Shown here: piece by piece, positions 1-13,300 of the stretch
How the letters are laid out: the number at the start of each line of letters is the position of its first letter
Numbering within the stretch: the stretch's first letter is position 1
Assembly: GCA_022225965.2 (NCBI GenBank)
Contig: JAKJXP020000032.1
Span: 372,001-436,000 of the forward strand
Direction of reading: 5' to 3'
Length of the DNA stretch: 64,000 bases
From: Diatrype stigma
Lineage: Eukaryota > Ascomycota > Sordariomycetes > Xylariales > Diatrypaceae
Made by a program: the position numbers and the translations under genes
The notes under the pieces: model-generated
Told to the model about the DNA's origin: nothing
Database searches by the model: none
Seen by the model: only the letters and a program-made list of their open reading frames with translations

Positions 1-1641
1 TGCGGGAACAATTCGCTTCCCAGCTCACTAAAATGCCGGATCTCGAACGCCTTATCTCTAGGGTCCATGCGGGTGCCTGTCGGCCCGAGGATTTCGTCAA
101 AGTCCTCGAGGGCTTTGAACAGATCGAGTACACCATGACACTCCTTGGCGCCTTGGGAGGTGGGAGCGGCTTGATCGACCGCCTGGTCTCGTCCATGCCT
201 GACCTTAACGAACCACTGTCGTTCTGGAAGTCCGCCTTCGATCGTAGGAAGGCTAGGGAAGAGAAGATCCTGATCCCCGAGCGAGGCATCGAGGAGGACT
301 TTGACAACAGTCACGATACGATCGTTGAGATCAAGGACGACTTGCAAAAGCTGCTAGACAAAAAGAAGACCGAGCTCAAGAACAAGTCGCTGAAGTTCAC
401 CGACATTGGCAAGGAGGTCTACCAGATCGAGGCGCCCAAGTCGCTCAAGGTTCCCAAAGATTGGCAGCAAATGTCGGCCACGTCCAGCGTCAAGCGCTAC
501 TACTTCAAGGAACTTACCGAGCTCATCCGACAGCTGCAAGAGTGCGAGGAGACCCACTCTCAGCTCGTCAAAGAGGTGGCCGCTCGGCTCTTCAAGCGGT
601 TCGATGTCGACTACGACACGTGGCAGCAAGCCATCCGCGTCGTCGCGCAACTCGACTGCCTAGTCAGCCTGGCGAGATCGTCGTCGTCACTGGGCGAGCC
701 AAGCTGCCGACCTCAGTTCGTGGACGAGGAGCACAGCGTTGTCGAGTTCGAGGAACTCCGCCATCCGTGTATGCTCAATACTGTCGACGATTTCATCCCC
801 AACGACATCGTGCTAGGTGGCGGGTCCGCCAACATCAGCCTACTCACGGGTGCGAACGCCGCCGGTAAATCCACGATCCTGCGCATGGTAAGTCCATTCA
901 TTCACCGTTATTACGCACCCCTCTTCACATTGTTTCGCATATCTCTAATACTCCTTTTAGTCTTGCACCGCTGTCATCATGGCACAGATCGGTTGCTACG
1001 TGCCTGCTGTGTCGGCTCGGCTCACGCCCTGCGACCGCATCATGTCGCGTCTCGGCGCCAACGACAACATCTTCGCGGCGCAAAGCACTTTCTTCGTGGA
1101 GCTGTCTGAGACCAAGAAGATTCTGTCCGAGGCGACCCCTCGCTCGCTCGTCATCCTAGACGAACTTGGTCGCGGCACTTCGAGCTACGACGGCGTTGCC
1201 GTGGCCCAGGCGGTGCTACACCACGTCGCATCGCACATCGGCTGCGTCGGCTTCTTCGCCACGCACTACCACTCGCTGGCCACCGAGTTCGAGAACCACC
1301 CAGAGATCAAGCCGAAGCGGATGCGCATCCACGTGGACGAGGAGGAGAAGCAGATCACGTTCCTCTACAAGCTCGAGGACGGCGTGGCCGAGGGCAGCTT
1401 CGGCATGCACTGCGCCGCCATGTGCGGGATCAATAGTCGCGTCATCGAGCGCGCTGAGGTGGCGGCCAAGGAGTGGGAGCACACGAGCCGGCTCAAGGAG
1501 AGTCTCGAGCGCGCGAGGGAAGGCTGCTATATTCCCCTCGGCATGCTGAGCGACATCGCGGCCCTGCTCGACGAGAAGAAGAGCGCCGAGGTGGGAGCCA
1601 GGGGCTTGGATGTGCTGGTGAAGGCTATCGAGGCGCTTTGA
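1..1641 (+). CDS. MSH6: DNA mismatch repair ATPase MSH6 (C-terminal part, 5' truncated by window)
   Basis: The open frame runs in from base 3 without a start, so the gene begins before the window. I join 3..887 to 961..1641 across a 73-nt phase-0 intron (donor GTAAGT, acceptor TTTTAG), giving about 521 visible residues. They cover the end of the lever/clamp region and the MutS ATPase domain. Walker A reads TGANAAGKST just before the intron. After it come the MutS signature around SCTAVIMAQIGCYVPA, Walker B/D-loop VILDELGRGTSSYDG and FFATHYHSLA. The order and the NAAGKST wording fit eukaryotic MSH6, the mispair-recognising partner of MSH2 in MutS-alpha. It acts in the nucleus on base mismatches and small loops. 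MSH3 is the main alternative and fits less well. The next gene is 2.6 kb away, with no sign of shared regulation. Confidence 0.93.
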
Positions 1642-4290
1642 ACAAGACAGAGGAAGGATTGGAAAGAGCTGAAATGGAGGGAGGCAATCATGTGACGTGA
1701 TGCGAGTCCCTGTTATAATACGAGATACCCCTCTGCGCTATGTATCTATATTTACGGTTGTTTGTTTGCTTGGCAGCTACGCGGCATAGCAGACTACGTC
1801 GGCAGATCTACTTGCCCGGTCTACTGCGGGAAAGGAAGCAAGGGAGGAAAGAAGGAATAGGGATAGACAGGAATGGCTGTAGCACTACCGGGACGGATGG
1901 AGTTCCGGATGGATGGACGGATTATGGTAGGCAGGTACTCGGCTAGAAGGTCATGACAAACTGTCTGGAGATATTGTTCGCTATATGAACCAAATTGCAA
2001 AGCTCAGATCTACTTGCTTGCCCGCCTACATATTGAGATGACACCTGAGCATAGCAATGGTTGTAACAGGCTCTAACTAGTCAAGCGAGCACGGAAGCCG
2101 GTGGATAGCAAGCAGGTTATGATTGGTTGATGTCCTGTTGCATTCTGGCCTGACATAACATGATATGACTTGGTCTGTTATTCCCAGCCCGCGTCCGTGA
2201 CGTGAAGATCTCGGTAAAGACGAGACAATATTATGTAAGTAGTATGGAATCGATTATACGCATGATAAGCAGTTACGGCTCTACCAGGGGAGTAACCTGA
2301 TTGACCCCCTTACCGCCCGACCCCCTTACTTCTTACTCCTCAATCGTTCGTGTGGGACTGCGGAGAATTGGGGTGGGATATCTGCCTCTGCCGCATGCTT
2401 TATCTTGGACGGACTAGAATACTCAAGTAGGCTATCCAATATTTACATGTGAATAAGGTCGTTATTGGGATATCAAGTTTACCTCGGAGTTGCATTTATG
2501 TTACACATTGCCGTCCTCCCAGGCTCTGAGTTCCATCCCGCGGCACCGACAATTACTCATTACAGTCATCGAGCCTGCATCCATTACCTGCATAACTGAA
2601 TGATGTATCACGTATCACCAACACAACCTTATACAACTCTTTCCGCTTCAGTGAAGTGTTGGGATATGCGCAGTCCCTAATCTATCTATCTAGCCTAATC
2701 TATAGCGTGATGCCAGGTTGTGGGCAACAGAACTGTCTCAACTAAACAGCGGCGAAGCAACTGCTAAGTAGCTGAATCCAACTGAAGCCGTCACCTACTG
2801 TACACAGGGACAGGCGTATGGTAGATCTACAGCATAGGTAGCTGTGGTGCTGCTTCATCATTCAGCTGACTTCTCTTCGGGGACCGCTGAACTCAGTGCG
2901 TACAAACCGAAAGTCTCATGGTCGAGAGCCACCGCCACGACTCACTCACTTGGAAGCTGATTGGATAGCGCATGGCTGCTTGCATATCAGGTTACGTCTG
3001 ATTGATTGTATTGGGGGTCTAGACCCCTCAAGTGTCTACAATACGCCATCTCCCTCATTCCAGAGAGATAATCTGGTAGTATCTGGTTATCTACTATCTG
3101 AAGTCTGACAGAGCCGGCTTATAAACTCTGGTAGTTGTTTTACTCTGGCGTAGAAGAGCACAGGAAACAACGTTGGTTTCTTTGAGCCGCAAATCCAAAC
3201 TGTTGCTTGTTTCGTCTCCCAAGACCCTCCGATGGTAGCCAAGTGTCTTGCCCAGTGTCCTCGCCCAGTCATCTGAGAAAACTGTAACCGTACTACGTAT
3301 ATCATGTATATTATGTATCAAGTATGCAGGCTACGGTAACGCTCCGATAAGGAAGTCCTTCGAGGAGAGACACATAGCATCCCTTGCGTGACCTCTAGAA
3401 CAGATGGCAAGGCTCCCGTAGTTATTTACACTACCGCGATGAGCATCTTCATCTCCAAACAGAGTACCGACTACTGGACCGATCGGTATGAGGGGAATAG
3501 GTCTTCCCCAGTCTCCCCCTCATAGAAGCCCGCCCTTAGCCACAGAAAACACGGGGAAATGGAGCAGCTAAAGAACGCCTGGAGCGCGACTTCGTCCGAG
3601 CCCTACCGCCAAGTTGGTTCGCCCAAAGCACTACGAAGTAGTATAAGAAATGACCGGCACTAACAGTCGATTTCTTCTCCGCAAAACTTCTCTCCGTCAC
3701 GTTTCTTGGAGAAAATCCTGGCTGAGTCATGCTTGGCCAGTCCGTGGCTGATCTTGGCTGAGCTTAGCGGCGCCTTGGCTCACCAATGAAGCCCCCTTTA
3801 ATCAACCCCTTCGTCCCTAGCTGGCTACGTCGCAACTACATACACCCAGCCATATGGATGATCGTTGTCGACCATCCAACTCGGATTTGTATGCAGTGTT
3901 ACAGGCGGGCTGGACTGACAGGCAGGCTGGAAGGTCGATAGTTCATCCGCGCCTGGAGGTCCCCAACCATACGGGGATGTGACGCTGACACTAGAGTTAC
4001 CAAGGAGGGTAGGACAAGAACCTTGTGCGGGAGGGGTAAGGCACTATCCAGTTGCACCTCGAGGATGTATAATAGATCGGGATGTCCTGCTCCCAAGGAG
4101 GTGAGACCAGCCTTAAGCTACCCTTTCCTCGCTTGCTCTCTCACACTGCCGGAGAGAGAGAAGGAGACCCAGCTGCCGTGAACGCTGCCCCTGCCTGTAC
4201 TAAGCAAGAATAGCTGGACCCAGAAGCAAAGACGTAGCCGTAGGCGTGGTAGGTCATCGTTCACCGTCCAGCCTCCTTCCTCATCGCAAG
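1642..4290. other. Intergenic spacer MSH6-JEN transporter
   Basis: No supported gene in 2.6 kb. Open frames here are short (under 80 codons), overlap on both strands and have no recognisable domain. Visible contents are a short CTAT run near 2683-2695 and CT/GA-rich sequence at about 4128-4165 just ahead of the transporter, probably promoter or 5' leader. No tRNA cloverleaf was recognised. Confidence 0.6.
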
Positions 4291-6061
4291 ATGGCCACCG
4301 CTGGAACCGAGGCTTCCGCCGATCCCATCGTCAGGGGAACGTGGGCGACGGCGAAGCAAGCATGGAGCGACCTGTTCCTATGGAAGCACAGGGTCGTGGT
4401 CACCAACGACCTCGGCGAGACGCACACGGAGCTGCAGTCGCCCGAGAGGCTGAGGAACCCGATCTCGCTGCTCCGGCTGCTGAGCGCCCGGGACTTCCTC
4501 TACTTCTTCGTCGGCTTCTTCGCCTGGACGGCCGACGCCTTCGACTTCCACGCCCTGTCCATCCAGACCACGAAGCTGGCCTTGTACTACCACACCAGCA
4601 AGACCGAGATCACCACCGCCATTACCCTGACGCTCCTCTTGCGGTCCGTCGGCGCTGCCGTCTTTGGTCTTCTCGGTGACCGCTTCGGTCGGAAGTGGCC
4701 TATGGTCGCCAATATGACTATACTCGGTATATATGTCCCATTCGAAACAGGAAAGGGATGTGATGTGATGTGCTGATGAAATCTAGGGTTTCTGCAAATT
4801 GCGACCATCTATAGTACTACCTTCCAGCATTTCCTCGCTGTACGATCTCTGTTCGGTCTCTTTATGGGCGGTGTATACGGCAATGCCGTGGCTATGGCTT
4901 TGGAAAACTGCCAGTAAGACAGAAGACTAGCACCCCCCCACCTGTGATCCTGTAGCTAACGCCGTGGGAATAGCGTCGAGGCTCGAGGCCTGATGAGCGG
5001 CATCATGCAACAGGGCTATTCGTTCGGCTATGTGCTTGCAGCCTGCGCCAATCTCGGCGTGGGCGGTTCGACGGAGAGTTGGAAGACGGTGTTCTGGGTC
5101 GCCGCCGGTCTCTCCTTCGCCGCCGGCGTACTCCGCTGCTTCTTTCCCGAGTCGAAGCAATTCCTAGAAGCGAAAAAGGCCGGGCACAAGATCAGCGCGG
5201 CGGACTTCTGGGCCGAGACCAAGTCCATGCTCCGCCAGGAGTGGCGCATGTGCATCTACACCGTCATCCTCATGACCTGGTTCAACTACTACTCGCATAC
5301 GAGCCAGGACAGCTACACGACCTTCATGATCGAGGAGAAGGAGCTGGCAAGCCCTGCCGCTACTCGTGCCAGCATCTGGATGAAGACTGGCGCATGTGTG
5401 GGCGGCACTATCATAGGTAGGAGAGATTCCTTAGTCTTTCGGAACAATACCATCGCCTACCTTCCCTTTTTTCCCTTTCAGATTTCTACGTGCAAGATTG
5501 ACTGACCCGCGGGGACCAAAAACAGGATATCTGTCGCAATGGGTTGGTCGGCGTCGGGCGATCGTGGTATCCGCCTTAATCAGCGCATGCCTGATCCCCG
5601 CCTGGATCCTCCCGCAGGGGGAGGCAGCGCTGTCCGCCACCGGGTTCCTCATGCAGTTCTTCGTGCAGGGTGCCTGGGGCGTGATCCCCATCCACCTGAA
5701 CGAGCTGTCGCCGCCGGCGTACCGGTCGAGCTTCCCCGGCATCACCTACCAGGTGGGCAACATGATCTCGTCGCCGTCGGCGCAGATCGTGAACGCCATC
5801 TCCGAGTCCCACTTCCTCCGCAGCAAGTCCGGTGAGCTGGTCGAGGCCTACGGACCGACCATGGGTATCGCCACCGCCATCATCGCCCTGGGCATCGCGG
5901 TCACCACGGCTTTCGGGCCGGAGCGGCGCGGCCGCTCGTTCGAGAATGCCGTGGCGGGCGCTCAAATCCACCCTGATGATGTCGAGAAGGGCGTCGAGGT
6001 GGCGTCGATCGCTGAGTCCAAGGCCCATGCCGTGGAGGCTGAGCATACCCCTAAGGCTTGA
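4291..6061 (+). CDS. JEN-family monocarboxylate/H+ symporter (MFS)
   Basis: Exons 4291..4726, 4787..4913, 4974..5416 and 5526..6061 (introns of 60, 60 and 109 nt) give about 513 residues. The start at 4291 has a good context (AAGATGGCC). An in-frame upstream ATG at 4246 is possible but would add only leader-like sequence. The protein is a 12-helix MFS carrier. The loop GDRFGRKWP follows helix 2. Near residue 292 is NYYSHTSQDSYTT, which matches the JEN signature NXX(S/T)HX(S/T)QDXXXT needed for carboxylate recognition. JEN carriers import lactate, pyruvate, acetate or (Jen2 branch) dicarboxylates with protons at the plasma membrane and are usually glucose-repressed. I saw no clear CreA site cluster. 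One oddity is that the junction of exons 2 and 3 gives ENC-H-VEARGL, where I would expect a proline before VEARG. The exact substrate cannot be read from sequence. Confidence 0.93.
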
Positions 6062-6705
6062 GGTTATATGGTATACGTAGCGGCATGTAGGGAACCAACT
6101 TCGTGATATATGGCAGCTACTCACGAAGACAAGGCGCTGTGATGATAGGGTGCATAGACGGTCAACTGTCGAGACTTCCCACAATTTCAGTTACAAGAGT
6201 ACAGACAAGACATTAGATGGGAATAGGTTGCCATATCGTAATGCTATTGATCGATAAAGTGACTTGAACGATAATGACAACCAGCTTGCTTGGTGTTACC
6301 TGGCGAATGTTAAGAACTGTTCGGAAGGGGTCTTCTGAAGACAAGGCAATTGTATCTCAGTGATAGGGGCAAGGAGGACTGATGATCTCGTGCTCGGGAC
6401 AGTGAACCCCTTACAACAAGAGCATTCTTCCAGATTCGTCTAATGTGATATAAAGTGACATTATGCACCTCCGTCTCTAGCCAATGTCACATCTATTACA
6501 CGCACCACCGGATGAATAATGCCTCTTTCATCACGTAGCCATTGGCACTCATAAAGCTAGGGCGGACTCGAAAGTCGCCATTCTTTTGAAGTAGGTACAT
6601 ACCATATCTATCTATGTATCCTCCACCTGTCCTTGCTACAGGTGCATACCGAGCCACTTCTTTCGCCTACTCGAGTGGAGTTAGGTTCATGTTTGGGTGC
6701 CTGCT
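6062..6705. other. Convergent intergenic spacer
   Basis: This 644-nt stretch lies between two genes whose 3' ends face each other. It should hold both 3' UTRs and polyadenylation signals. No gene seen. Confidence 0.6.
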
Positions 6706-9700
6706 TTAATCCTCACCCTCGTCGTCGGTGAAGTATTCAAAGTCCCTCGGCGGCTGGGCCTCCTCGTCGCCCTCATTATCCTCATCTACGGCCGTGAGCA
6801 CACCAGCCGCCGCCGCCGCACCCCCTAACCCTAGGGCTCCAGCACTGCCTCCGGGGCCGCCAGGGGTAGCGAGACCGCCAGCACCACCAGCTGCGAGACC
6901 TCTGCCGAGCCGGCTCAGGAGAGCTTCCTCCATCGTCCTAGCCCCGGCACCGGCCCCGGCGTTGCGGCCACCGTGAGCCCCAGCGACGGGGGCCTTCTCG
7001 GTCGCCACCTTCTTGAGCTTCTCCTCGATCTTGGCCTTCTCTTTCTCAGGTTGCGTATCGTGGAGCAGGAGAGGACCACCGGTGGGCAGAGGGCCGGGTC
7101 GTACGAGCTTGACGGGCCAGTATCGGCCCTTGGGCAGGCTGATGTACTTCAGTTGGCCGGGAAGCACGCGTGTCATGTTGTCGATTTCGTAGCCGGGCTT
7201 CTCCTTCTCGGCCTTCTTCTTAGCATCGGTAGGCGGGGTAGACGATTCCTTATCGGTAGCGCCAGCGGTGTCTTCCTTCTTATCCTTGGCCTCGGACTTC
7301 TTCTCCTCGTCAATCTCCATCTTCTCGTCGCTAGCAGACGGCTTGGATGCCGTCGGTGTCGTGGTCGAGTCGATATCCATGCTCTCCCGACGCTGGGCCT
7401 TTTCCTTCTTCTGCGCCCGGCGCTTGGCCTGCGCTGTAGTCGAGAGGATGGCCGTGGCGATCAGGGCAGGACCTTCCTCGGTCTTGACCTCCTGCTCAGG
7501 AGGGTAGTCGAAAAGACTGGGCTTTGTGGCACAGTGAAACTTGGCGTCGATGATGTCTAGGTCGTGGTCGAGCGCAATGATAGACGTCGGGCTGAAGGCC
7601 AGAGACAGGAAATGGGTGAACGGGAACCAGTACCAGTACTGGGTGAAGACGGCCATCCCCACAATACCGGCCATGTTGAGATTGCCCGTCTGGGTTTGCA
7701 GGCCGATCGTGCAGTTCCGGCCGCCAGCATCGATGATGCCCAGGGCGAGAGCGGCACCAAACTTCGTCATGGCGTCCTCGTGGCGGTCTCCCACGACCTT
7801 CTTGAGAGTCTTGCGGATGGAGGTAACTTTGGGGTTCATCACCTCGTTCTGCTGGATCATGATCATGGCAAGCGCAATCAAGGCTCCTTGCCGGACGAAA
7901 TCGGTGGGATCCTTCATCATGGGCTCGAGTAGATCGATAGCCTCGTCTAACCCGGTGCCCGCACACGAGATACCAAGGGCCATGGCGGATCCATAGCGGA
8001 CATGGGGGTTGTACGACTCGGAGAGAAGCTCCACCATGCGGGGAACGCTGCCCGGCTTCCGGAATAGGATGAAACCCAAGCTCATGACAGCGATGCGGCG
8101 AACGTCGTCGTTGACGTCGCTGACGGCGATGTGCAGCAGCTTCCGGATGGCCTTGTTGCTGCCGGTGCCGCAGTACGCCATAGCCACTGTCATGATACCA
8201 CCATACCGTAGCGAAGGATCAGGATCCGTCAGAAGTCCCTCAATCATGATATCCGCGCCCTCCTGGCGGCCGTACATGATCAGGGCCATGCCCAGGGCCA
8301 GACCACGGACGCTCTTCTCGTGCGTCGTCTCGTGCGCGTACGTGACCATGTCCTCCAATGCCTTGACGTTGCCCGTGCCCAGCATGATGAGACCCATAGC
8401 TAGGCCGACGGCCTCACCGTTGAGAGCCGAGTCGGCAAAGAGGACTGTCTTGAGGTTCTCGAAGATCTCCTCGTTGCCGCTCGCCATCCCGGCGAGGCCG
8501 AGACCCAGAGCACCACCGTGCTGGATGACCTCCTCCTCGGCGGCTGTGAACTGCGTTTTTAGGTAGTCCAGAGCATCCGCGCCGTGGTTGGCGTGGATGA
8601 GGCCATAAGCGTAAAGCGCACCACCCTGCGAGTAAGGAGAGCCGCCGCTGATACCGCCGGCACCCCGGGGAAGATAAGGCTCCAGCAGCTTCCTCGACTG
8701 CGACAGGTTGCCGCGGTGAATCACTCCCAAAGCTGCGGTGGCCGTGAACTTGGACCAGTTGACGGCCTTGCCCAGCCAATCTAGGTTGTCGCGGAAGAAC
8801 TTGTCGTTGGTGGTACCCTGGTTCATGAAGGCGTTGCAGAACGTGACAGCGGTGTGGAAGATGGAGTTTCTACCCTCCAGACTGTCCCGCACCTTGTTCA
8901 GAATGCTGGTATCGGTGTGGTTGTTGCGGTAGAGGAATTCGAGGTTCAGCTTGATGGTCTCCGTGCCATCGAGAATGGATCGAATGTTTTTGTAGACCTC
9001 AGCCTTCTTGCCATCGACTTCCGCCTCCTTGTTGGCATCGTTGGCCAGCAGCGGTTCATTTTCCGATTCGCCCTCGCCCTGAGCGCCCTTCTTTTCCGCT
9101 GGGGGCGCGCTCTTCGGGAGTCCGGAGATGACCTTGCCGAGGAACTCCTGGGTGCCGTTGTCGTAGAGGTCAAAAGCGAATTGGTACGCGATGGCAGTGG
9201 CCTCGACAGTCTCGGCGTTGACGAGATGGCGGATGACAGTGCGCGCCTGCTCATCCTTGTTTAAGTAGACGATACACTTGGCGATAGAGAAATAGTCGGG
9301 ATCCTTGGCACGGCCGCTCGTGAGAATATCCAGAACAAGCTGAAGAATCTCGTCGCGGAAAGCCCTCTCCTGGACAATATCCAGGCATATACTCAGGCAG
9401 TAGTCCATCAACTCTTCAGCGGGGCCTAGGACGTCCTCCTGAGCGGACTTGCCCTTGTTGCGCTTGTGATCCTCATCGGCGCGCTGGATGACCTTGCTGA
9501 CGACATCCAGACGCTTGGCCTCCACAGCAATACCGACGACCTGCTTGTAGCGACCTCCTCTGAGGCAGTTCTCGTACAAGCGCTCAATAACACTCTCGAT
9601 GGCGCGGCGGGTATCGAGCTCGCTGTGGGTGAGGGCGATGGAGGAGGATCGCTGTTGCTTTCTCTGGGGCTCGAAGGATGGCTCGATGATGGTGTTCTCG

Positions 9701-10346
9701 GTGTTGGCTCGCGATAGGAGGGACTTGGAAGGCAGGGTGGATTGGGAGAAGGGGGTGGTGGGGGAGATGAGAGCGGATGCGTTGCCATCACCAGCACCAG
9801 AAGAGAAGGCAGTGGCTAGGGCCGGCAGAGAAGAGTCCTTTTCGTTGGAGCTGCTGGCCACGACCGGTCGGTTCTCGTTCTTGGCGGCAATGTAGTGGTC
9901 GACACATTTCGAGATGATCGTTTCTTCGAACTCGCCAGGACTGTCGAGCTTGAACAGGTCGCCAGCGGCCAGGGCGAAGAACATGCTCTCATCGTAGGCC
10001 TGGAGGTGGTAGTAGACCTTGGAGAGGACCAGGGCGGCTAACTTGCGCTCGGGGAAAGATTCGTCTTCATACAGAGCCTCACTGTCGTTCGAATTCACCA
10101 TGGTCAGCAATCAGATAGCGACTACATAGCTGCCTACGCCCGAAGGCACAGCACAGCAGAAGTGAGGGCAGGTCGGAAGTAGGAAGGTTGAATCGGATAC
10201 ACATACATCTGACCCAGAGCACCGGCAACCTCGGTCCAGACGGTATCGATATCGTCGTTCAAGGTTTGTAGGGCGAATACTTTCAGCTCGGGTTCCTCGT
10301 CGGCCAAGAAGGCCAGAACGCCCGTAGCTGTGACAAGACCCGGCAT
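6706..10346 (-). CDS. RPN2: 26S proteasome regulatory subunit RPN2
   Basis: On the minus strand exon 1 is 10346..10207 and exon 2 is 10081..6706. The 125-nt intron has donor GTATGT and acceptor GACAG. The junction restores GALGQ-I-EALYEDESFPERKLAAL, a typical RPN2/PSMD1 N-terminus. The product has about 1171 residues. An N-terminal helical solenoid is followed by the proteasome/cyclosome (PC) repeat toroid, seen as recurring GLALGMALIMYG- and YGSAMALGISCAGTG-like units. Next comes a Lys/Glu-rich disordered insert (KKEKAQRRESMDIDS and after) and a beta-rich C-terminus ending YFTDDEGED. RPN2 is the largest scaffold of the 19S base. It contacts the Rpt ring and binds Rpn13 through its C-terminal tail. 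The protein is longer than the yeast one because of the charged insert and an Ala/Gly-rich tract (about 6780-6960). Identity is secure. Confidence 0.97.
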
Positions 10347-13300
10347 TTTGCGGATTATGGGTGCTCGACGGTGATGTTTATTGCTTGATCAATGGCAGAC
10401 GCAGTGAGTTTTGCTTCGATGCGGCAACGGCCTGGAAATCCAAGCTGGCAGACGGGCGTGCGTATTGTGTATTGCGTATTCAGAAGGTCGCAAAGGTACG
10501 GGGTTGGGGAGATGTGAATAAAACCAGCACCGCAAGGCCCAACCTATCTTCCGAAGCCGAGAATGGACTGACAACTTCCGGACTAAGGAAAGAACTTGAA
10601 TTCGGATGGCGATGGTGGTGAGGGCAGTGATGCGGAAATCATGAAATCACTGGTACGAATTTTGCTGCAAGAAGGCGCCGACGTCTCGATTTCAGTGTCC
10701 GAGTGTCCACGTCAGGTACAGCTCTGCCTGCTCTGCCCTTGCCTTGCCTTGCCTGCCTTGCTGGTGCACTAGCGCTATTTCATACTGTACAACATCATAG
10801 TTTGAGGTGGCGTGTTAGATACTGTAGGTACATAGGTACAGTATTTACTTTGCTGGCACTGTACCCTACAGATCCAGGCAATCAAGTGGAGCTGAACGTT
10901 GGCGGCCCTCGCTTGCTTACTTAATAGCTGCCTGACTAAAAACATGGGTTAAGTAATCCGATAAGATGAGGTCACATTAGGTAGGAGTTTGAAGTTTGGA
11001 TGATGACTTGGGTTTCTCCCAGTTCCCAATACCCCTTGGGATTCCTACTTCTACACGAGTATACATAGTAGATTCCCAGATTAGAAGGCATACTTGAAGC
11101 TTGGTCGCGCAGCCTGTATGCGGCAGCCATCTACAAGTTGCGAGATGCCTATCACCAGACCAGCTCTGCATCTTTTACTGTACACCTGCGTCCCTCGGTA
11201 ATGAACGGGGCATCTATATATGTCCATCTCCTGAAGCTTCGATACGTAGTAGTGATTACAACTCAAATGGACACTGTCATCCCTAGTATAGTAATTCCCA
11301 TTCTACCACTGTTTGCGTGGATACCTAGTAATTCCGGGCGACTGGCTACCTAGCAGCCAGTTAGTCAGCTTCCAGCCAGATCAACATTCCGGAAGCGGCT
11401 ATAACTCAGGTTCATACCTACCCAGGCGATAAACACCATCACGACATAGTGGGGTCCAGCAGGTGAGACGCCGGCCTTGATACTTCGTAGATAAGGAGAA
11501 ATTACGATCGTGCAGGGTTACATATCCAATGCTACATGGAGATATACCCAATGTTTCAATGCAGTAGGTATCCGTTGAGGCTGTTGATATGCCGAAGGAA
11601 TTATTTCGTCGATTCTCGTTTGGTATAAGTCTCTCAAGAAGCTGCCTAGGCTGACAGATAGTCTGAGAGTGGATGGGGAGGTGAAGAGGGAGTCAAACTG
11701 AAAACCACACATGACACACGTAGCCAGAACAGTTATAAGGAAACTATCGTCAGTTGCCATGAAATTACATGAGCATCTCACTCAATTGGACTCCCTGACT
11801 CCTTGACTCCCTAGTAGGTACCTAAGTAGTATGTAACGTTATATGCCTGCGTACGAAGTATGTGCTTACTGTTCGCGGCAATCCTGCCGATAGAAAGGGT
11901 TCGTACGCAACAGGATCAACTCATGACCTCACGTCGTGAGCTTCCAGTTGCTATGAATCCCTGAACAGTCCCCCTATATCCAGTATACGGCTCACCCACC
12001 AGGTCTCTCACACCTGCCTGGCCTGGCCCCTTTTAAAGTTACGTCCGTTGATTTAAGGTTTCGAAGTGCATTATCTCTCTTTCAACGACAACTTGGAACC
12101 TTGGGACCACAACCCCCCCCCCCCCCCCCCCCCCCTCGAGCCCTGTAGATGCTTGCGGGTGGTATGTATGTGCATACATACCCACCTGTATGTTCTCATA
12201 TTCGTCCCTGCTTGTTTCCTAGATAGGTAGATAACTGAGCTATGAGGTGATTGATCGTTACATACCTACCTAGTATGCCTCCAGCTATCCAACCCGACAA
12301 CCCGCCCTATTTTAGGTTCTCTTGTTGATATCATCTTCGCTGTTTTGATACGTATCTGCATACTTCTTTTCTGCTGATATTATCGGAGTATCCATCTTGC
12401 AACCCGCGGTACAACATGATGCGCTCGAATTGACAATGCCCGGTTCCGGTTGTGCTCACCATCCCCTTATACCCTTAGCTACCTAGGCGCTGCTGGGTGC
12501 TGTACAATACTGCCCGTCAGCCCGTCCCCTCGTCCCCTTATCCCCTTATCCGGAAGGGAGCAACTTGGAAAAGAGTTTCGACGCGACGACTGAAATCTTG
12601 CGACCGGTCCCCCACAACCACAACCCACTTATTTTCGCATCCTGGCTTCTTCGGCCGACCGCGCATTGGCTTTTGTGCAATTGTGCATTTGTAGCAACGA
12701 CGTCGCAACAAAACCGATCCGGCACGTGGAGGCGAGCGATTGTAAATCAACACTGGAGCCAGAGGTCTAGATCCAAACCACAGAGAAAGAAGGACACACA
12801 TCCATAGAGCATTGAAAAGCAGGCGAACCCTCCAGTCGATCAGATACACGATGAGAAAGAATGAGATGATGACCCTGTGTCGAGTGCATTGAGCGAGTGA
12901 GTGAGCAGTTGCGTGAGCTTCGACGGGCCAACCAAAACCGAATTGTATAATTCGAGCGGACGGGCGAGCGAACGAACAGGACAGCCGAATGAACGAACGG
13001 ACGGACGAACGAAAAGAGAGATAGACAGAGGAGCAGACAGAGCAGAGATCGACCTCCTTGAACCTGAGCGCTGCTTTCGCTCTTTTTATCACTTCCCTAT
13101 TCATATTTTCCCCGTTCCAATCCATCCAAGTCCTATCACCGTTTGCAAAGAAAAAGAAACGTGACGATCCCAACTCCGCACAACTTTTTTTCTGCCTGTA
13201 CTTTTCTTATATCTTATACACTTATTTATCTTTCACCCGTCCTCCCGCCCTCTTGCCCGCCGCCGCGGCGCCGGTTACTTGCTTGCATATCCAACTAAAC

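Noticed and set aside
4246..4290. Upstream start for the JEN transporter
   Set aside because: Adds 15 residues unlike family N-termini. The ATG at 4291 has a better context.
12538..13173. 211-codon minus-strand open frame upstream of CET1
   Set aside because: Antisense to the probable CET1 leader, no domain, odd composition and overlaps plus-strand frames equally open. Likely chance.
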